Part shown: piece by piece, positions 30,763 to 41,486 of the stretch | Layout of the letters: every line of letters begins with the position of its first letter | Numbering within the stretch: position 1 is the stretch's first letter | DNA from: an uncultured Eubacteriales bacterium | GTDB taxonomy: Bacteria > Bacillota > Clostridia > Christensenellales > UBA1242 | NCBI GenBank assembly: GCA_902496015.1 | Contig: CABUZJ010000001.1 | Span: forward strand, 124,001-188,000 | DNA length: 64,000 bases | Direction: 5' to 3' | Program-made: the position numbers and the translations under genes | Notes under the pieces: model-generated | Database searches by the model: none | What the model was told of the DNA's origin: nothing | The model's input: the letters and a program-made list of their open reading frames with translations, nothing else

Positions 30763-33525
30763 ATGGATAAAAAAATAATTTTTAAAAATGTTCATAAAAA
30801 AACACCATGGGAAGATGAAAAAGAAAACAAAAAACAAAAATCTAATATAATTTCATTTGCTCTAAACTTTTTTCTTATCTGTTTCTCTGCAACAATAATT
30901 TCTTTTTGCCTAATTGGGCAAACCTATGCTAAATTTGTAAGCAAAATAAATTCTAATAATAATGTGAAAGCAGCGGGTTTTTATATAACAAATGGCGGTT
31001 ATAAAACTGGTGAAAGTGAATTAACAACCATAATTGCACCTGGTCAAACTGCTTCGGCTAACCTTGAATTAACTTATTTTTCCCAAGTTCCTACTGAGTT
31101 TTTAAATGTTAGTTCTAAATATGTTATGGGCACAGGCGTGCTTGCAGATTTTGATGCGTTGCTTAGGGAGTATGAAAACTATAAAGCGCTTCATAATCCT
31201 AATGGGAAAGCACCAGCAAGTTTAAGTGAATGTTTTGTTTTAACTATGGAAGAAACTAGCATTGCAAAAGCAATAGCTAAAGAATTATATACTAATTATG
31301 GTTTAGAAAAATTAGCAGACCATGCAGTAGGGCCAATGAGTGATGATGCAACCATTCCATTTACACTGCAAATACCAATTGCTATTTCTTGGGTGGAACA
31401 CAATGACCCCGATTGGGACACGTGGGATACTTTTTTAGGTTCGCAATTTGCCATGAGTGACATTGAAACAACTATAAGTATAGATTTTCAAGTTATAGCA
31501 CAACAAATTATTGGTGATATAACTATGCCGTCGGTTCCTGTTAATGTTGATGGTGTGCAAGTGGGGTCTTTCCATTTGCAAGATGGTCAAACAATAGAAC
31601 AAGCAATGAATGAAGCACAATTAGGAATTACAACAGATAATTCAATTGGGTGGTATTTAGATGAAGATCTTTCGCAAATAGCCGATAATGACTATGTTTT
31701 AAGTGAAGGGGACCAAATTTACACAAAAATGGCAACCCTAGATAAATTATCAATAAGTGGCACAACTGTTAATGCTGTAAATAAAAATATTAGTGGAGAA
31801 GTTGTTATTCCTAAAACTATTAATGGCAACCAAATAACAAGAATACCTGTATCAGCATTTAATGGATGCACTGAGATTACTAATGTAATAATTCCAGATG
31901 GAGTGAAAGTGATTGACCAGTTTGCTTTTAGTGGTTGTACCAATTTACAAAGCATAACAATTCCTAATACAATAACAGATATAGAAGTTTATTCTTTTAA
32001 TAATAATACAAATTTAACATCAATTACAATACCAAGCAACATTGAATCTATTTCTTATGATGCTTTTGTTGGTTGCACATCATTAGAATATAACCAATAT
32101 GACAACGCTTACTATTTAGGAAATGAAAATAACCCTTATGTGGTTTTAATGAGGGCAATAAATACGAGTATTACAAGTTGTGAAATTCATCCATTAACAA
32201 AATTTTTATATGGATCGAGAAGTACAACAGTTAGTAATTTAGGTTCTTTTAGAAACTGTAATCAACTAACATCAATTACATTGCCAGAAGGATTATTAGA
32301 AATTGGAGAGTATGCATTTGAAAGGTGTTCGAAGTTAACGGGAGATATTGTTATTCCTAATTCAGTTTCAGCAGTTGGCCAAAGTGCATTTAGTAATTGT
32401 TCCAAAATAACAGGCATTTCCATTGGTGATTCATTAACAAGTATACCATCAAATGTATTATATGGTTGTAGTAATTTAAGAACAGTCCACATTGGAGCAT
32501 CATTAACAAGTATTGGTGGTTCTAATTCTCCTTTTAATAGATTTGCACAATATTTAACAAGCATAACAGTGTCACCGCAAAATCAAACATTTGTAGTGGA
32601 TGGAAATTGCTTAATTAACAAAGTTAAAAAAGAACTTATAATAGGGTATGGTGATTTTACAATTCCACTAGATTTAGGAATAGAAACTATTTATGATTAT
32701 GCTTTTTATTATGTTTCTTCTAATAAAAATAAATTAATTTTGCCAAGCACATTAAAATCAATAGGAACTTATGCTTTTTATTATTGTTCTGGATTAACAG
32801 GAGACTTAACAATACCAAGTGGGGTAACTTCAATAGGGAATTATGCTTTTTATTATTGTTCTGGATTAACAGGAGACTTAATAATACCAAGTGGGGTCAC
32901 TTCAATAGGAAGTTCTGCTTTTTTCAATTGTTCTAGTTTGACAGGTGATTTAGTGATACCTACTAGTGTAACGACAATTGGAAGTTCTGCATTTAGCAAT
33001 ATACCATTTAACACAATAACTTGTGACCAAAATAACACGAGTTATGTGGTAAAAAATAATTGTTTGATAGAAGTTTCTAGCAAACAACTAATAAAGGGAA
33101 GTAACAATTCAATAATTCCAAATGATGGAAGTGTAACAAATATTGCATGGGGGGCTTTTAGAAATTGTTCTGGATTAACAGGTGAATTAGTTATTCCTGA
33201 TAGTGTGATAACAATTGAAGGATATGCTTTTTATGGGTGTTCTGGGTTGACAGAAGTGGTGATACCTGCTAGTGTGACATCAATTGGAACTTACGCATTT
33301 AGTGGTGCAACTAATATGCAAACATTAATTATTGATAGTGAAACTGTGGCAACTAATAACACAATGTTAAATAATATTGGGCTTTTGATGGGAACTGCTT
33401 ATAAAGATATGGTTATTTACATTAATGATAACATCAGTGGCACATTAGGGACCACATTAACAAATAATTATAATAAACAAGCATCTAGTGATAAAGTTGG
33501 GTATAGTATGTGGGTAAGAAAATAA
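30763..33525 (+). CDS. Surface protein with TasA/SipW-type N-terminus and BspA-like LRR repeats
   Basis: 920 residues. A charged 28-residue start precedes a hydrophobic helix (about 30-52) and then Q-T-Y-A-K-F-V-S-K-I-N...A-A-G-F-Y-I-T, the pattern of SipW-cleaved TasA-like secreted proteins. A beta domain follows (55-270). Next comes a short spacer with G-W-Y-L-D-E-D-L-S-Q-I-A, and then about 15 LRR_5 repeats of the type G-x-Y-A-F-Y-x-C-S-G-L-T-G-D-L-x-I-P-S-G-V-T-S-I. Some repeats at 32760-32930 are nearly identical at DNA level, a sign of recent expansion. TasA-like proteins form extracellular fibres; here the domain may instead anchor or display the LRR part. No signal peptidase gene is visible nearby. 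Confidence 0.72.
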   Translation: MDKKIIFKNVHKKTPWEDEKENKKQKSNIISFALNFFLICFSATIISFCLIGQTYAKFVSKINSNNNVKAAGFYITNGGYKTGESELTTIIAPGQTASANLELTYFSQVPTEFLNVSSKYVMGTGVLADFDALLREYENYKALHNPNGKAPASLSECFVLTMEETSIAKAIAKELYTNYGLEKLADHAVGPMSDDATIPFTLQIPIAISWVEHNDPDWDTWDTFLGSQFAMSDIETTISIDFQVIAQQIIGDITMPSVPVNVDGVQVGSFHLQDGQTIEQAMNEAQLGITTDNSIGWYLDEDLSQIADNDYVLSEGDQIYTKMATLDKLSISGTTVNAVNKNISGEVVIPKTINGNQITRIPVSAFNGCTEITNVIIPDGVKVIDQFAFSGCTNLQSITIPNTITDIEVYSFNNNTNLTSITIPSNIESISYDAFVGCTSLEYNQYDNAYYLGNENNPYVVLMRAINTSITSCEIHPLTKFLYGSRSTTVSNLGSFRNCNQLTSITLPEGLLEIGEYAFERCSKLTGDIVIPNSVSAVGQSAFSNCSKITGISIGDSLTSIPSNVLYGCSNLRTVHIGASLTSIGGSNSPFNRFAQYLTSITVSPQNQTFVVDGNCLINKVKKELIIGYGDFTIPLDLGIETIYDYAFYYVSSNKNKLILPSTLKSIGTYAFYYCSGLTGDLTIPSGVTSIGNYAFYYCSGLTGDLIIPSGVTSIGSSAFFNCSSLTGDLVIPTSVTTIGSSAFSNIPFNTITCDQNNTSYVVKNNCLIEVSSKQLIKGSNNSIIPNDGSVTNIAWGAFRNCSGLTGELVIPDSVITIEGYAFYGCSGLTEVVIPASVTSIGTYAFSGATNMQTLIIDSETVATNNTMLNNIGLLMGTAYKDMVIYINDNISGTLGTTLTNNYNKQASSDKVGYSMWVRK
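32757..32905 (+). repeat. Near-identical tandem LRR units in the 920-residue surface protein
   Basis: Two consecutive 69-base units (TATGCTTTTTATTATTGTTC core, then GGATTAACAGGAGACTTA) are almost base-identical, followed by a diverging third. This indicates recent repeat expansion. Confidence 0.7.
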
Positions 33526-33587
33526 TTATTAATAATGAATTGAATTACTATTTTAATTGTTAAATTGTGGAAAATAAGAATTTTTAT

Positions 33588-33626
33588 ATTAAATGTTGCC
33601 AAAAATAGTTGGCGACATTTTTTTGT
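33588..33626 (+). terminator. Intrinsic terminator between the LRR protein and ppdK
   Basis: AAATGTTGCC (33591-33600) pairs with GGCGACATTT (33611-33620), followed by T8. Confidence 0.85.
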
Positions 33627-33670
33627 TTATGATATACTTTTAAAGTCAAATTAACTAGAAGGAGAAATTT

Positions 33671-36316
33671 ATGGCAAAAAAATATGTTTATTTGTTTAGC
33701 GAAGGCAACGCTAAAATGAGAGAACTTTTGGGCGGGAAAGGTGCAAACCTTGCAGAAATGACCAATTTAGGTTTACCTGTTCCACAAGGGTTCACTATTA
33801 CTACTGAGGCTTGTACTCAATATTATGAAGATGGAAGACAAATTAATAATGAAATTCAAGCACAAATTCTTGAATATATTGGGAAAATGGAAAAAATCAC
33901 TGGTAAAAAATTTGGCGATCGTGAAAATCCATTACTTGTTTCTGTGCGTTCTGGCGCAAGGGCTTCTATGCCTGGTATGATGGATACAATTCTAAACCTT
34001 GGACTAAATGAAGAAGTTGTTGAAGTTATTGCTAAAAAATCGGGTAATCCTAGATGGGCTTATGATTGCTATCGTAGATTTATTCAAATGTTTAGTGATG
34101 TTGTTATGGAGGTTGGTAAGAAATATTTTGAAAAGCTTATCGACCAAATGAAAGAGAAAAAAGGTGTAGTTTATGATGTTGATTTAACCGCTGATGACCT
34201 TAAAGAACTTGCTAATCAGTTCAAAGCAGAATATAAGAAACAACTTGGTAAAGATTTCCCAAGCGACCCTAAGGAACAACTTTTTGAAGCAGTTAAAGCA
34301 GTGTTTAGATCTTGGGACAATCCAAGGGCAAATATTTATAGAATGGACCATGATATTCCATATAGTTGGGGAACTGCAGTTAATGTGCAAATGATGGCAT
34401 TTGGTAACATGGGCGAAACTAGTGGTACAGGTGTTGCATTTACAAGAAATCCTGCAACTGGTGAAAAGGGTCTTATGGGCGAATTCTTAATGAATGCACA
34501 AGGTGAAGATGTGGTTGCGGGGGTTAGAACTCCAATGCCTATTGCTAAAATGGCTGAAATTATGCCAGAAGTTTATGACCAATTTTTAAAAATTTGTGAT
34601 ACTCTTGAAAATCATTACAGAGATATGCAAGACATGGAATTTACCATTGAAGACAAGAAGTTATATATGCTTCAAACAAGAAATGGCAAAAGAACAGCTG
34701 CTGCTGCAATTAGAATTGCTTGCGACCTTATTGATGAAGGCATGATTAGTGAAAAGGAAGCATTAATGCAAATCGATGCTAAAACACTTGATATGCTATT
34801 ACATCCAACTTTTGATACTAAGGCACTTAAAGATGCTGATAAGAATAATGTTATTGGAAAGGGTATTGCTGCATCACCTGGTGCTGCTGCTGGTAAAATT
34901 GTGTTTACTGCTGAAGACGCTGTGAGACTTGGAAAAAATAAAGAAAAGGTAGTGTTAGTGCGTCTTGAAACTAGCCCAGAAGATATTGAAGGCATGAAAT
35001 ATGCACAAGGAATTTTGACTGTTCGTGGTGGTCAAACTTCACATGCTGCTGTTGTTGCAAGAGGTATGGGGACTTGCTGTGTTTCTGGCTGTGGCGACAT
35101 TAAAATGAATGAAGAAGCAAAAACTTTTACACTTGCAGGAAAAACATTCCATGAAGGTGATTATATTTCTCTTGATGGTTCAACTGGTAAAATTTACGAT
35201 TGTGAAATTAAAACTGTTCCTGCCGACCCTAATAGTGGATATTTTGGCAGAATTATGAAACTAGCAGATAAATATAAAGCTCTTGGAGTTAGAACAAATG
35301 CAGATACTCCTGCTGATGCAAAAAGAGCGGCAGAACTTGGGGCACAGGGAATTGGTTTGTGCAGAACAGAGCATATGTTCTTTGAGCCTGATAGAATTGG
35401 GGCATTTAGAGAAATGATTTGTTCTGATACTGTTGAAGAGAGAAAAACTGCATTAGATAAAATTGAACCAATGCAACAAAAAGATTTTGAAGGATTAATG
35501 GAAGCACTTGGTGGCAATCCTGTTACTATTCGTTTCTTGGACCCACCACTACATGAATTTGTTCCAACTGATGAAGCAGATATTGCAAAACTTGCAAAAG
35601 CACAAAATAAAACCGTTGCACAAATAAAACAATATATCAAAGATTTACATGAATTTAACCCAATGATGGGACATCGTGGTTGCAGATTAACAGTAACTTA
35701 TCCTGAAATAGCAGTTATGCAGACTTCTGCCATTATTAAAGCGGCAATAAATGTTCAAGCAAGGCACAAAGATTGGAAAGTTGAACCAGAAATAATGATT
35801 CCTTTAATTGGTGATGTGAAAGAACTTCAATTTGTTAAAAAGATTGTTGTTGAAACAGCAGATAAATTAATTGCAGATGCTAATTCTAAATTAAAATATG
35901 AAGTTGGAACTATGATTGAAATTCCTAGAGCAGCTCTTACCGCCGATGAAATTGCAAAAGAAGCAGAATTTTTCTGTTTTGGTACTAATGATTTAACACA
36001 AATGACATTTGGGTTTAGCCGTGATGATGCAGGCAAATTTTTACCAAGTTATTATGCAAATAAGATTTATGAAAGTGATCCATTTGCAAGATTAGATACA
36101 ACAGGTGTTGGTAAACTTATGGAAATGGCAGTAACCTTAGGAAAGAAAACAAGACCAACATTGCATTGCGGGATTTGTGGTGAACATGGTGGTGACCCTA
36201 GTTCAATTGAATTTTGTCATGATATAGGGCTTGATTATGTTTCTTGCTCTCCATTTAGAGTACCTATTGCAAGGCTTGCTGCAGCTCAGGCAAACATTCG
36301 TAATCCTAGAAAATAG
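33671..36316 (+). CDS. ppdK: Pyruvate, phosphate dikinase
   Basis: 881 residues, full length. N-terminal ATP-grasp domain (G-G-K-G-A-N-L-A-E-M, R-S-G-A-R-A-S-M-P-G-M-M-D-T), central phosphohistidine domain with G-G-Q-T-S-H-A-A-V-V-A-R-G-M-G and C-terminal PEP-binding barrel (G-C-R-L, G-T-N-D-L-T-Q, C-G-I-C-G-E-H-G-G-D-P). It interconverts pyruvate + ATP + Pi with PEP + AMP + PPi and links glycolysis to pyrophosphate in many anaerobes. AGAAGGAG lies 6 bases before the ATG; TATACT at 33633 is the probable -10. Single-gene unit with its own terminator. No PPDK regulatory kinase gene is adjacent. Confidence 0.96.
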   Translation: MAKKYVYLFSEGNAKMRELLGGKGANLAEMTNLGLPVPQGFTITTEACTQYYEDGRQINNEIQAQILEYIGKMEKITGKKFGDRENPLLVSVRSGARASMPGMMDTILNLGLNEEVVEVIAKKSGNPRWAYDCYRRFIQMFSDVVMEVGKKYFEKLIDQMKEKKGVVYDVDLTADDLKELANQFKAEYKKQLGKDFPSDPKEQLFEAVKAVFRSWDNPRANIYRMDHDIPYSWGTAVNVQMMAFGNMGETSGTGVAFTRNPATGEKGLMGEFLMNAQGEDVVAGVRTPMPIAKMAEIMPEVYDQFLKICDTLENHYRDMQDMEFTIEDKKLYMLQTRNGKRTAAAAIRIACDLIDEGMISEKEALMQIDAKTLDMLLHPTFDTKALKDADKNNVIGKGIAASPGAAAGKIVFTAEDAVRLGKNKEKVVLVRLETSPEDIEGMKYAQGILTVRGGQTSHAAVVARGMGTCCVSGCGDIKMNEEAKTFTLAGKTFHEGDYISLDGSTGKIYDCEIKTVPADPNSGYFGRIMKLADKYKALGVRTNADTPADAKRAAELGAQGIGLCRTEHMFFEPDRIGAFREMICSDTVEERKTALDKIEPMQQKDFEGLMEALGGNPVTIRFLDPPLHEFVPTDEADIAKLAKAQNKTVAQIKQYIKDLHEFNPMMGHRGCRLTVTYPEIAVMQTSAIIKAAINVQARHKDWKVEPEIMIPLIGDVKELQFVKKIVVETADKLIADANSKLKYEVGTMIEIPRAALTADEIAKEAEFFCFGTNDLTQMTFGFSRDDAGKFLPSYYANKIYESDPFARLDTTGVGKLMEMAVTLGKKTRPTLHCGICGEHGGDPSSIEFCHDIGLDYVSCSPFRVPIARLAAAQANIRNPRK

Positions 36317-36353
36317 TAAAATTAAATAATATTAATAATTTAAGAACTAAAAT

Positions 36354-36390
36354 AAAAGGTAATTATCAATTGATAATCACCTTTTTATTA
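36354..36390 (+). terminator. Intrinsic terminator after ppdK
   Basis: AAAAGGT..TTATCA and TGATAA..ACCTTTT form an interrupted stem with a T-tract. Confidence 0.75.
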
Positions 36391-36484
36391 ATTATTTTTA
36401 ATTAGTAAATTTTGTTGATAATTATAACTAATCTAAATATTATGTTGGTAATATTATATTATTCGAATAAGAATAGAATAAACA

Positions 36485-36512
36485 TTGACAAAAAAATTGA
36501 TAATGTTATAAT
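36485..36512 (+). promoter_or_regulatory. Promoter of metG
   Basis: TTGACA (36485-36490), 16 bases, TATAAT (36507-36512). The leader of about 85 bases shows no T-box features. Confidence 0.65.
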
Positions 36513-36602
36513 AAAAACTAGAAAAATTTTATTGTTAATTTTTAAAGCAAAAATAACTAATTTAACCAATAATTTAATAAAGTTCGGGGAGGACAATAAA
36601 TT

Positions 36603-38132
36603 ATGAACGAAAAAATTTATATAACTACACCAATTTATTATGTAAATGCTAATCCTCATGTTGGGCATGCGCATACTAGTGTTATGGGCGATATTTTAAA
36701 AAGAGAATATTTGCTTCGTGGAGATAATGTTTTTTTTACAACAGGCGTTGATGAGCACGGGCAAAAAAATCAAGCTATGATTGAAAAAAGTGGATTAACT
36801 GTTAAGGAATATCTTGATAATAAAAGTAAAATATTTTCTTCTTTATGTGATATATTAAATGTTCAATATGATAAATTTGTTCGCACATCAAGTGAAGAGC
36901 ATGTAAAAGCAGTGCAAACAGTGCTTCAAGATGTGTATGACAAAGGTTTGATAGTTAAAAAGGAATATGAGGGATTATATTGTATTGGTTGCGAAATGTT
37001 TAAGACCGAGTCAGATTTAGATAGTAATGGTTTGTGTGTTGACCATCAAACAAAACCAATAGTTATGAAGGAAACAAATTACTTTTTTAAGTTAAGTGTA
37101 TTTCAAGATTGGTTAATAGACTATATTAAAACACATCCAAACTGGATTCAACCAGCACATTACCAAACAGAAATTTTACATTTATTAGAATCTCCATTAC
37201 CTGATTTGTGTATTTCTAGAACTAAAAAAAGATGTAGTTTAGGTATTGAATTACCTTTTGACAAAGATTATGTTGCTTATGTGTGGTTTGATGCCTTAAT
37301 TAATTATATTTCTAGTTTAGGATATCCAAATTTAGATGATAATGGTTTGAAATTTTGGCATAACAGCATTCATTTAATGGCTAAAGATATTATAAAAACA
37401 CATTGTATTTATTGGCCAATTATGTTAAAGGCTATTGGATTAGAACCACAAAATAAAAATTTAATTCATGGATATTGGACGGGTGAAGGTGGCATTAAAA
37501 TGTCTAAGACCATAGGTAATGTTGTAGACCCGTTTGAAATGATTAATGAATTTGGCGTAGATCCATTTAGATATTTTCTTGCGCGTGCTATGAAAGAAAC
37601 AGAATCGCCAATGAGTTATGACTTGATTAAAAGTTGTTATAATAGTGAAATTGTAAATACAATTAGTAATGCCGTTTATAGAACAATGAAATTAGCCTAT
37701 AAAACTTTTAATGGTTGCTATCCAAAGATGATGAAATTTAGAAATGAAGATAATGAATTTCTTAATGAAATCATTAACGATGTTAAAGCTTTGAATGATA
37801 AAACTCCATCACTAGAACTAATAAGTAATAGAGCGGAATTGGTTTATAATATTGCTAGAAAAATAAATGGATTTTTTGATAAATCTGCACCTTGGGTATT
37901 AGTAAAACAAGATTCATTAGATGATTTTAATAGTTGTATATTAACATGTATAGAAGCATTAAGAATTATGGCAGAAACTGTTTATCCTATTATGCCAAAA
38001 TTTGCTAATGACATAATTGAATCTATTGGTTTACATTTTGATAGCAATAGGGTTTATAAGCCAACTATTAGACAAATTAAAGGTGGCGAGCATTTTAGTG
38101 AACCAATGATTATGTTTAAAAGAAAAGATTAA
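36603..38132 (+). CDS. metG: Methionyl-tRNA synthetase
   Basis: 509 residues. HIGH-type motif P-H-V-G-H-A-H at 18-24, G-V-D-E-H-G, a single short zinc knuckle (C-I-G-C-E...L-C-V-D-H), K-M-S-K-T-I-G-N for ATP binding and the anticodon-binding helices. The C-terminal tRNA-binding (EMAP) domain present in Bacillus MetG is absent, which is the normal short form. GGGGAGGA precedes the ATG. Confidence 0.95.
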   Translation: MNEKIYITTPIYYVNANPHVGHAHTSVMGDILKREYLLRGDNVFFTTGVDEHGQKNQAMIEKSGLTVKEYLDNKSKIFSSLCDILNVQYDKFVRTSSEEHVKAVQTVLQDVYDKGLIVKKEYEGLYCIGCEMFKTESDLDSNGLCVDHQTKPIVMKETNYFFKLSVFQDWLIDYIKTHPNWIQPAHYQTEILHLLESPLPDLCISRTKKRCSLGIELPFDKDYVAYVWFDALINYISSLGYPNLDDNGLKFWHNSIHLMAKDIIKTHCIYWPIMLKAIGLEPQNKNLIHGYWTGEGGIKMSKTIGNVVDPFEMINEFGVDPFRYFLARAMKETESPMSYDLIKSCYNSEIVNTISNAVYRTMKLAYKTFNGCYPKMMKFRNEDNEFLNEIINDVKALNDKTPSLELISNRAELVYNIARKINGFFDKSAPWVLVKQDSLDDFNSCILTCIEALRIMAETVYPIMPKFANDIIESIGLHFDSNRVYKPTIRQIKGGEHFSEPMIMFKRKD

Positions 38133-38517
38133 TATTTAATTTTAACAAGAAGGCTTAAAATTAATAAGTCTTCTTTTTTATATACCTAAAATATATTATT
38201 TGAAATAGTTTTTGAACTTCATGTTTAAATCATAATAAATAAAAGTTTGAAATAGTTATAAATGTAAATTTATTTTGTTAACAATAACAATATTTTATTT
38301 ATTTTATTATTTCTTTGTTATAAATTTGCCTTTTATTGCTTTATTGTTAAGATATTATAAAAAAATAAAGGGAATATTATTATATTGTCGAATTTATTAA
38401 TTGACATATTTTAAGATAAAATTTTATTTTATTATTACATTTAGTAATTTAATTGGTTTTATTTGCTTTTTAATCATTTTGTAATAATGAGATTTTATTG
38501 ATAAGGATTGATAGTAA
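38133..38517. other. AT-rich intergenic region before dnaG
   Basis: 385 bases, over 80% A+T. It holds the metG terminator and a TTGACA at 38400 that probably belongs to the dnaG-rpoD promoter, although the -10 is not clear. Nothing else recognised. Confidence 0.5.
38147..38179 (+). terminator. Intrinsic terminator after metG
   Basis: AAGAAGGCTTA pairs with TAAGTCTTCTT (one G-T pair), followed by T6. Confidence 0.85.
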
Positions 38518-40335
38518 TTGGCAAGTGATGTAGATTTTAATAAGTTTGTTGAAGAGCTTAAAGAAAAAACAGATATTGTGAGAATTATTGGTAGTTATGT
38601 TCAACTTGAACGCAAGGGCAAATTTTTTTGGGGAAGATGTCCGTTTCATGGTGAAAAAACGCCTTCTTTTATTGTGAACGATATTAGTAGATCCTACTAT
38701 TGTTTTGGTTGTAAAGCTTATGGAGATGTTATTACTTTTATTGAGCAAATAGAATCGCTTGATTTTATGGGTGCATTAAATGTTTTAGCTGAAAAAGCAA
38801 ATTTAACTTTGCCAACATTTTCTAGCAAGCCTAATGGAAATCAAGATGATATAGTAAATAGAAAAAAATATAAAGATAGGTTATTACAATTAACAAAAGA
38901 TACTGCAAAGCATTATTTAAATAATTTATTTACAGGGAAGTGTCCTGATGCATGGCAGTATTTGCAGAAAAGACAAGTGCCAATTGAGTTAGCTAAACAA
39001 TTTGGCTTAGGGGCATCGAAGAATTATGACGACATTTGCTTGCATCTTGCAAGTTTGGGTTACACAAATAAAGAAATGCTTGATGCTGGTGTTGTGAAAT
39101 CTAGAAATGGTAAAATTTATGATGCAGTGGCTGGAAGATTAATTTTTCCATTAATTGATATTATAGGTAATGTGATTGGCTTTTGTGGAAGGCTATTAAA
39201 GAATGCAAATTTCGCAAAATATCTTAACACGGCAGACACAATGTTGTTTAGTAAAGGTAAAACCCTTTATGGCATTAATTTAGTTAAGAAAAGAAAAAAT
39301 GAAGATGCTAAAAACCCAATAAAATATTTGATAATTGTTGAAGGGCAAATGGATGTTGTGAGTTTGCATAAAGCAGGTTTTAACACGGCAGTTGCTAGTA
39401 TGGGCACAGCGTTAACAATTGACCAAGCAAGGTTAATTAAAAGATTTTGTGACAATGTGTTTATTTGCTATGATGGTGATTTTGCGGGTAAAAAAGCCAC
39501 TATTAAAGGTTTGGAAATTTTAAAAGACGAGGGTTTAAATGTTAAGGTAATGAATTTGCCCGAAGGTTATGACCCCGATGATGTTATTTGTAAACTTGGC
39601 AAAGAAAAATTTGTTGAACTTATGAAAGAAGCAATGCCACTTTTAGACTTTAAGTTGGATTTGGTTAGAAAGCAATACGACCTTAATTCTAGAGAAGGGA
39701 AAACAAAATATATAAATGATGCATTAAGTATTTTAAAAGAAGTGCCAGAGGTGGAAAGAGAAATTTATTTGGGGTTAGTTAGCGAAGTTAGCGGAACAAA
39801 TAAAGATTTTTTAAAAAGACAAATTGCGGGTATTGAACCGTTAAAAAATGAGAATTTGGCTATAAATAATGTTAAAACAAGGGAAGTTGTTAAAACGATA
39901 GATAATGCAATAATTAAAGCACAAAAATTTATACTTTCTTGCATGATAAATTTAAAGCCATTTGCTTATTTTGAAAATGATATAAACTATATATTTAATG
40001 GCGAACAATATATTGAAATATGCAAAGCAATTGAAAGTGCAAGGGGGTCGGTTTCAAATGAGCAAATGCTTGCAAGATGTAAACAATATTTAGGCGGTCA
40101 TTTTGAACAAGAGTTAAATGAAATTATTAATTATTGTTATGCTTTTGGTGATGAAAATGAAAGTAAGTATTTTAAAGATTGTATTTGGACAGTATATAAA
40201 GAATATTTAGAAAATAAATTGGAATTATTAAACCAAGAGTTAGCAAAGGAAATTGATAATGAAAAACGAAAGCAAAAATTAGTTGAGATTGCTAAAATAG
40301 TGAATGCAATTAAACAAAAAAAGGTGGAATTATAA
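38518..40335 (+). CDS. dnaG: DNA primase
   Basis: 605 residues from a TTG start with AAGGA upstream. CHC2 zinc-binding domain ([11 protein letters not shown]...Y-Y-C-F-G-C), RNA polymerase core with TOPRIM ([18 protein letters not shown]) and a C-terminal helicase-binding region. It makes RNA primers for replication. Its stop overlaps the rpoD ATG (TAATG), the conserved macromolecular-synthesis arrangement. Full length. Confidence 0.95.
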   Translation: MASDVDFNKFVEELKEKTDIVRIIGSYVQLERKGKFFWGRCPFHGEKTPSFIVNDISRSYYCFGCKAYGDVITFIEQIESLDFMGALNVLAEKANLTLPTFSSKPNGNQDDIVNRKKYKDRLLQLTKDTAKHYLNNLFTGKCPDAWQYLQKRQVPIELAKQFGLGASKNYDDICLHLASLGYTNKEMLDAGVVKSRNGKIYDAVAGRLIFPLIDIIGNVIGFCGRLLKNANFAKYLNTADTMLFSKGKTLYGINLVKKRKNEDAKNPIKYLIIVEGQMDVVSLHKAGFNTAVASMGTALTIDQARLIKRFCDNVFICYDGDFAGKKATIKGLEILKDEGLNVKVMNLPEGYDPDDVICKLGKEKFVELMKEAMPLLDFKLDLVRKQYDLNSREGKTKYINDALSILKEVPEVEREIYLGLVSEVSGTNKDFLKRQIAGIEPLKNENLAINNVKTREVVKTIDNAIIKAQKFILSCMINLKPFAYFENDINYIFNGEQYIEICKAIESARGSVSNEQMLARCKQYLGGHFEQELNEIINYCYAFGDENESKYFKDCIWTVYKEYLENKLELLNQELAKEIDNEKRKQKLVEIAKIVNAIKQKKVEL

Positions 40336-41387
40336 TGAACAAAAAAGAAAAAATTGAGCAGGAAATAAATAAAGTTATTGAATTAGCGAGTAAAAAGGGT
40401 TCAATAACTATTGAAGAAGTTAGTGAAAGGTTTGCAAAACTTAACACCGAAGAAATTGATGATATTTTACAAAGAATAGCAGATGCGGGCATTGAACTGA
40501 TTGAAACCACATTAATGGAAAACGATGAAGAACTTGAAAAACTTGCTAATCAGGTTAATGTTGATGATCCAGTTAAAATGTATTTAAAAGATATAGGTAA
40601 AGTTCCACTTCTTAAACCTGAAGAAGAAGTTGAACTTGCTAAAAAAATGGCTGCTGGAGATGAAACGGCAAAGCACAAATTAAGTGAGTCTAACCTTAGA
40701 CTTGTTGTTTCTATTGCAAAAAGATATGTTGGCAGAGGAATGCTGTTTCTTGACTTAATTCAAGAAGGAAACTTTGGGCTTATGAAAGCCGTTGAAAAAT
40801 TTGATTACACTAAGGGTTACAGATTTTCAACCTATGCAACATGGTGGATAAAACAAAGTATTACAAGGGCTATTGCTGACCAAGCAAGAACTATAAGAAT
40901 ACCGGTCCATATGTATGAAACTATTAATAAGTTAAGCAGAGTTGTAAAACAATTAGTTCAAGAATTAGGAAGAGAACCTTCTACTGATGAAATTGCAAAA
41001 GCAATGGGAATTAGTGAAGAAAAAGTTAGAGAGATTCAAAAAATAAGTCAAGATACTATTTCATTAGATACGCCTGTGGGCGAAGAAGAAGATAGTAATC
41101 TTGGAACATTTTTGCAAGATGAAAATGCCACAAATCCAAGTGATTCTGCAACTATTTTAATGTTAAAAGAACAACTTTTAGATGTTTTAAACACATTGAC
41201 ACCAAGGGAACAAAAAGTTATAATGTTAAGGTATGGAATAGATGATGGTCACCCTAGAACTCTTGAAGAAGTTGGCAAAGAGTTTAATGTTACAAGAGAA
41301 AGAATAAGGCAAATAGAAGCAAAAGCACTTAAAAAACTTAAACACCCGTCAAGAAGCAAAAAATTAAAAGATTTTTTGGGTTCATAA
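40335..41387 (+). CDS. rpoD: RNA polymerase primary sigma factor SigA (RpoD)
   Basis: 350 residues. Regions 1.2 ([11 protein letters not shown]), 2 ([19 protein letters not shown]), 3 and 4 ([24 protein letters not shown]) are all intact. It directs the TTGACA/TATAAT promoters seen across the window. Co-transcribed with dnaG. Slightly shorter than Bacillus SigA (371) owing to a compact N-terminus. Confidence 0.97.
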   Translation: MNKKEKIEQEINKVIELASKKGSITIEEVSERFAKLNTEEIDDILQRIADAGIELIETTLMENDEELEKLANQVNVDDPVKMYLKDIGKVPLLKPEEEVELAKKMAAGDETAKHKLSESNLRLVVSIAKRYVGRGMLFLDLIQEGNFGLMKAVEKFDYTKGYRFSTYATWWIKQSITRAIADQARTIRIPVHMYETINKLSRVVKQLVQELGREPSTDEIAKAMGISEEKVREIQKISQDTISLDTPVGEEEDSNLGTFLQDENATNPSDSATILMLKEQLLDVLNTLTPREQKVIMLRYGIDDGHPRTLEEVGKEFNVTRERIRQIEAKALKKLKHPSRSKKLKDFLGS

Positions 41388-41486
41388 TAAATTAATAGAA
41401 TAATTATGCGAAAAAGTCAGCACAAAAGGATAATAGCATAATTCTTTAAAATTATATGAATTTGCAAATAAATAAGGAGAAAAATA

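Noticed and set aside
36513..36602. T-box riboswitch before metG or cysS
   Set aside because: Leaders are about 85 and 20 bases with no specifier loop, no T-box sequence and no terminator/antiterminator pair.
36412..36606. 64-codon frame before metG
   Set aside because: It spans the metG promoter and leader and has a low-complexity, AT-driven composition.
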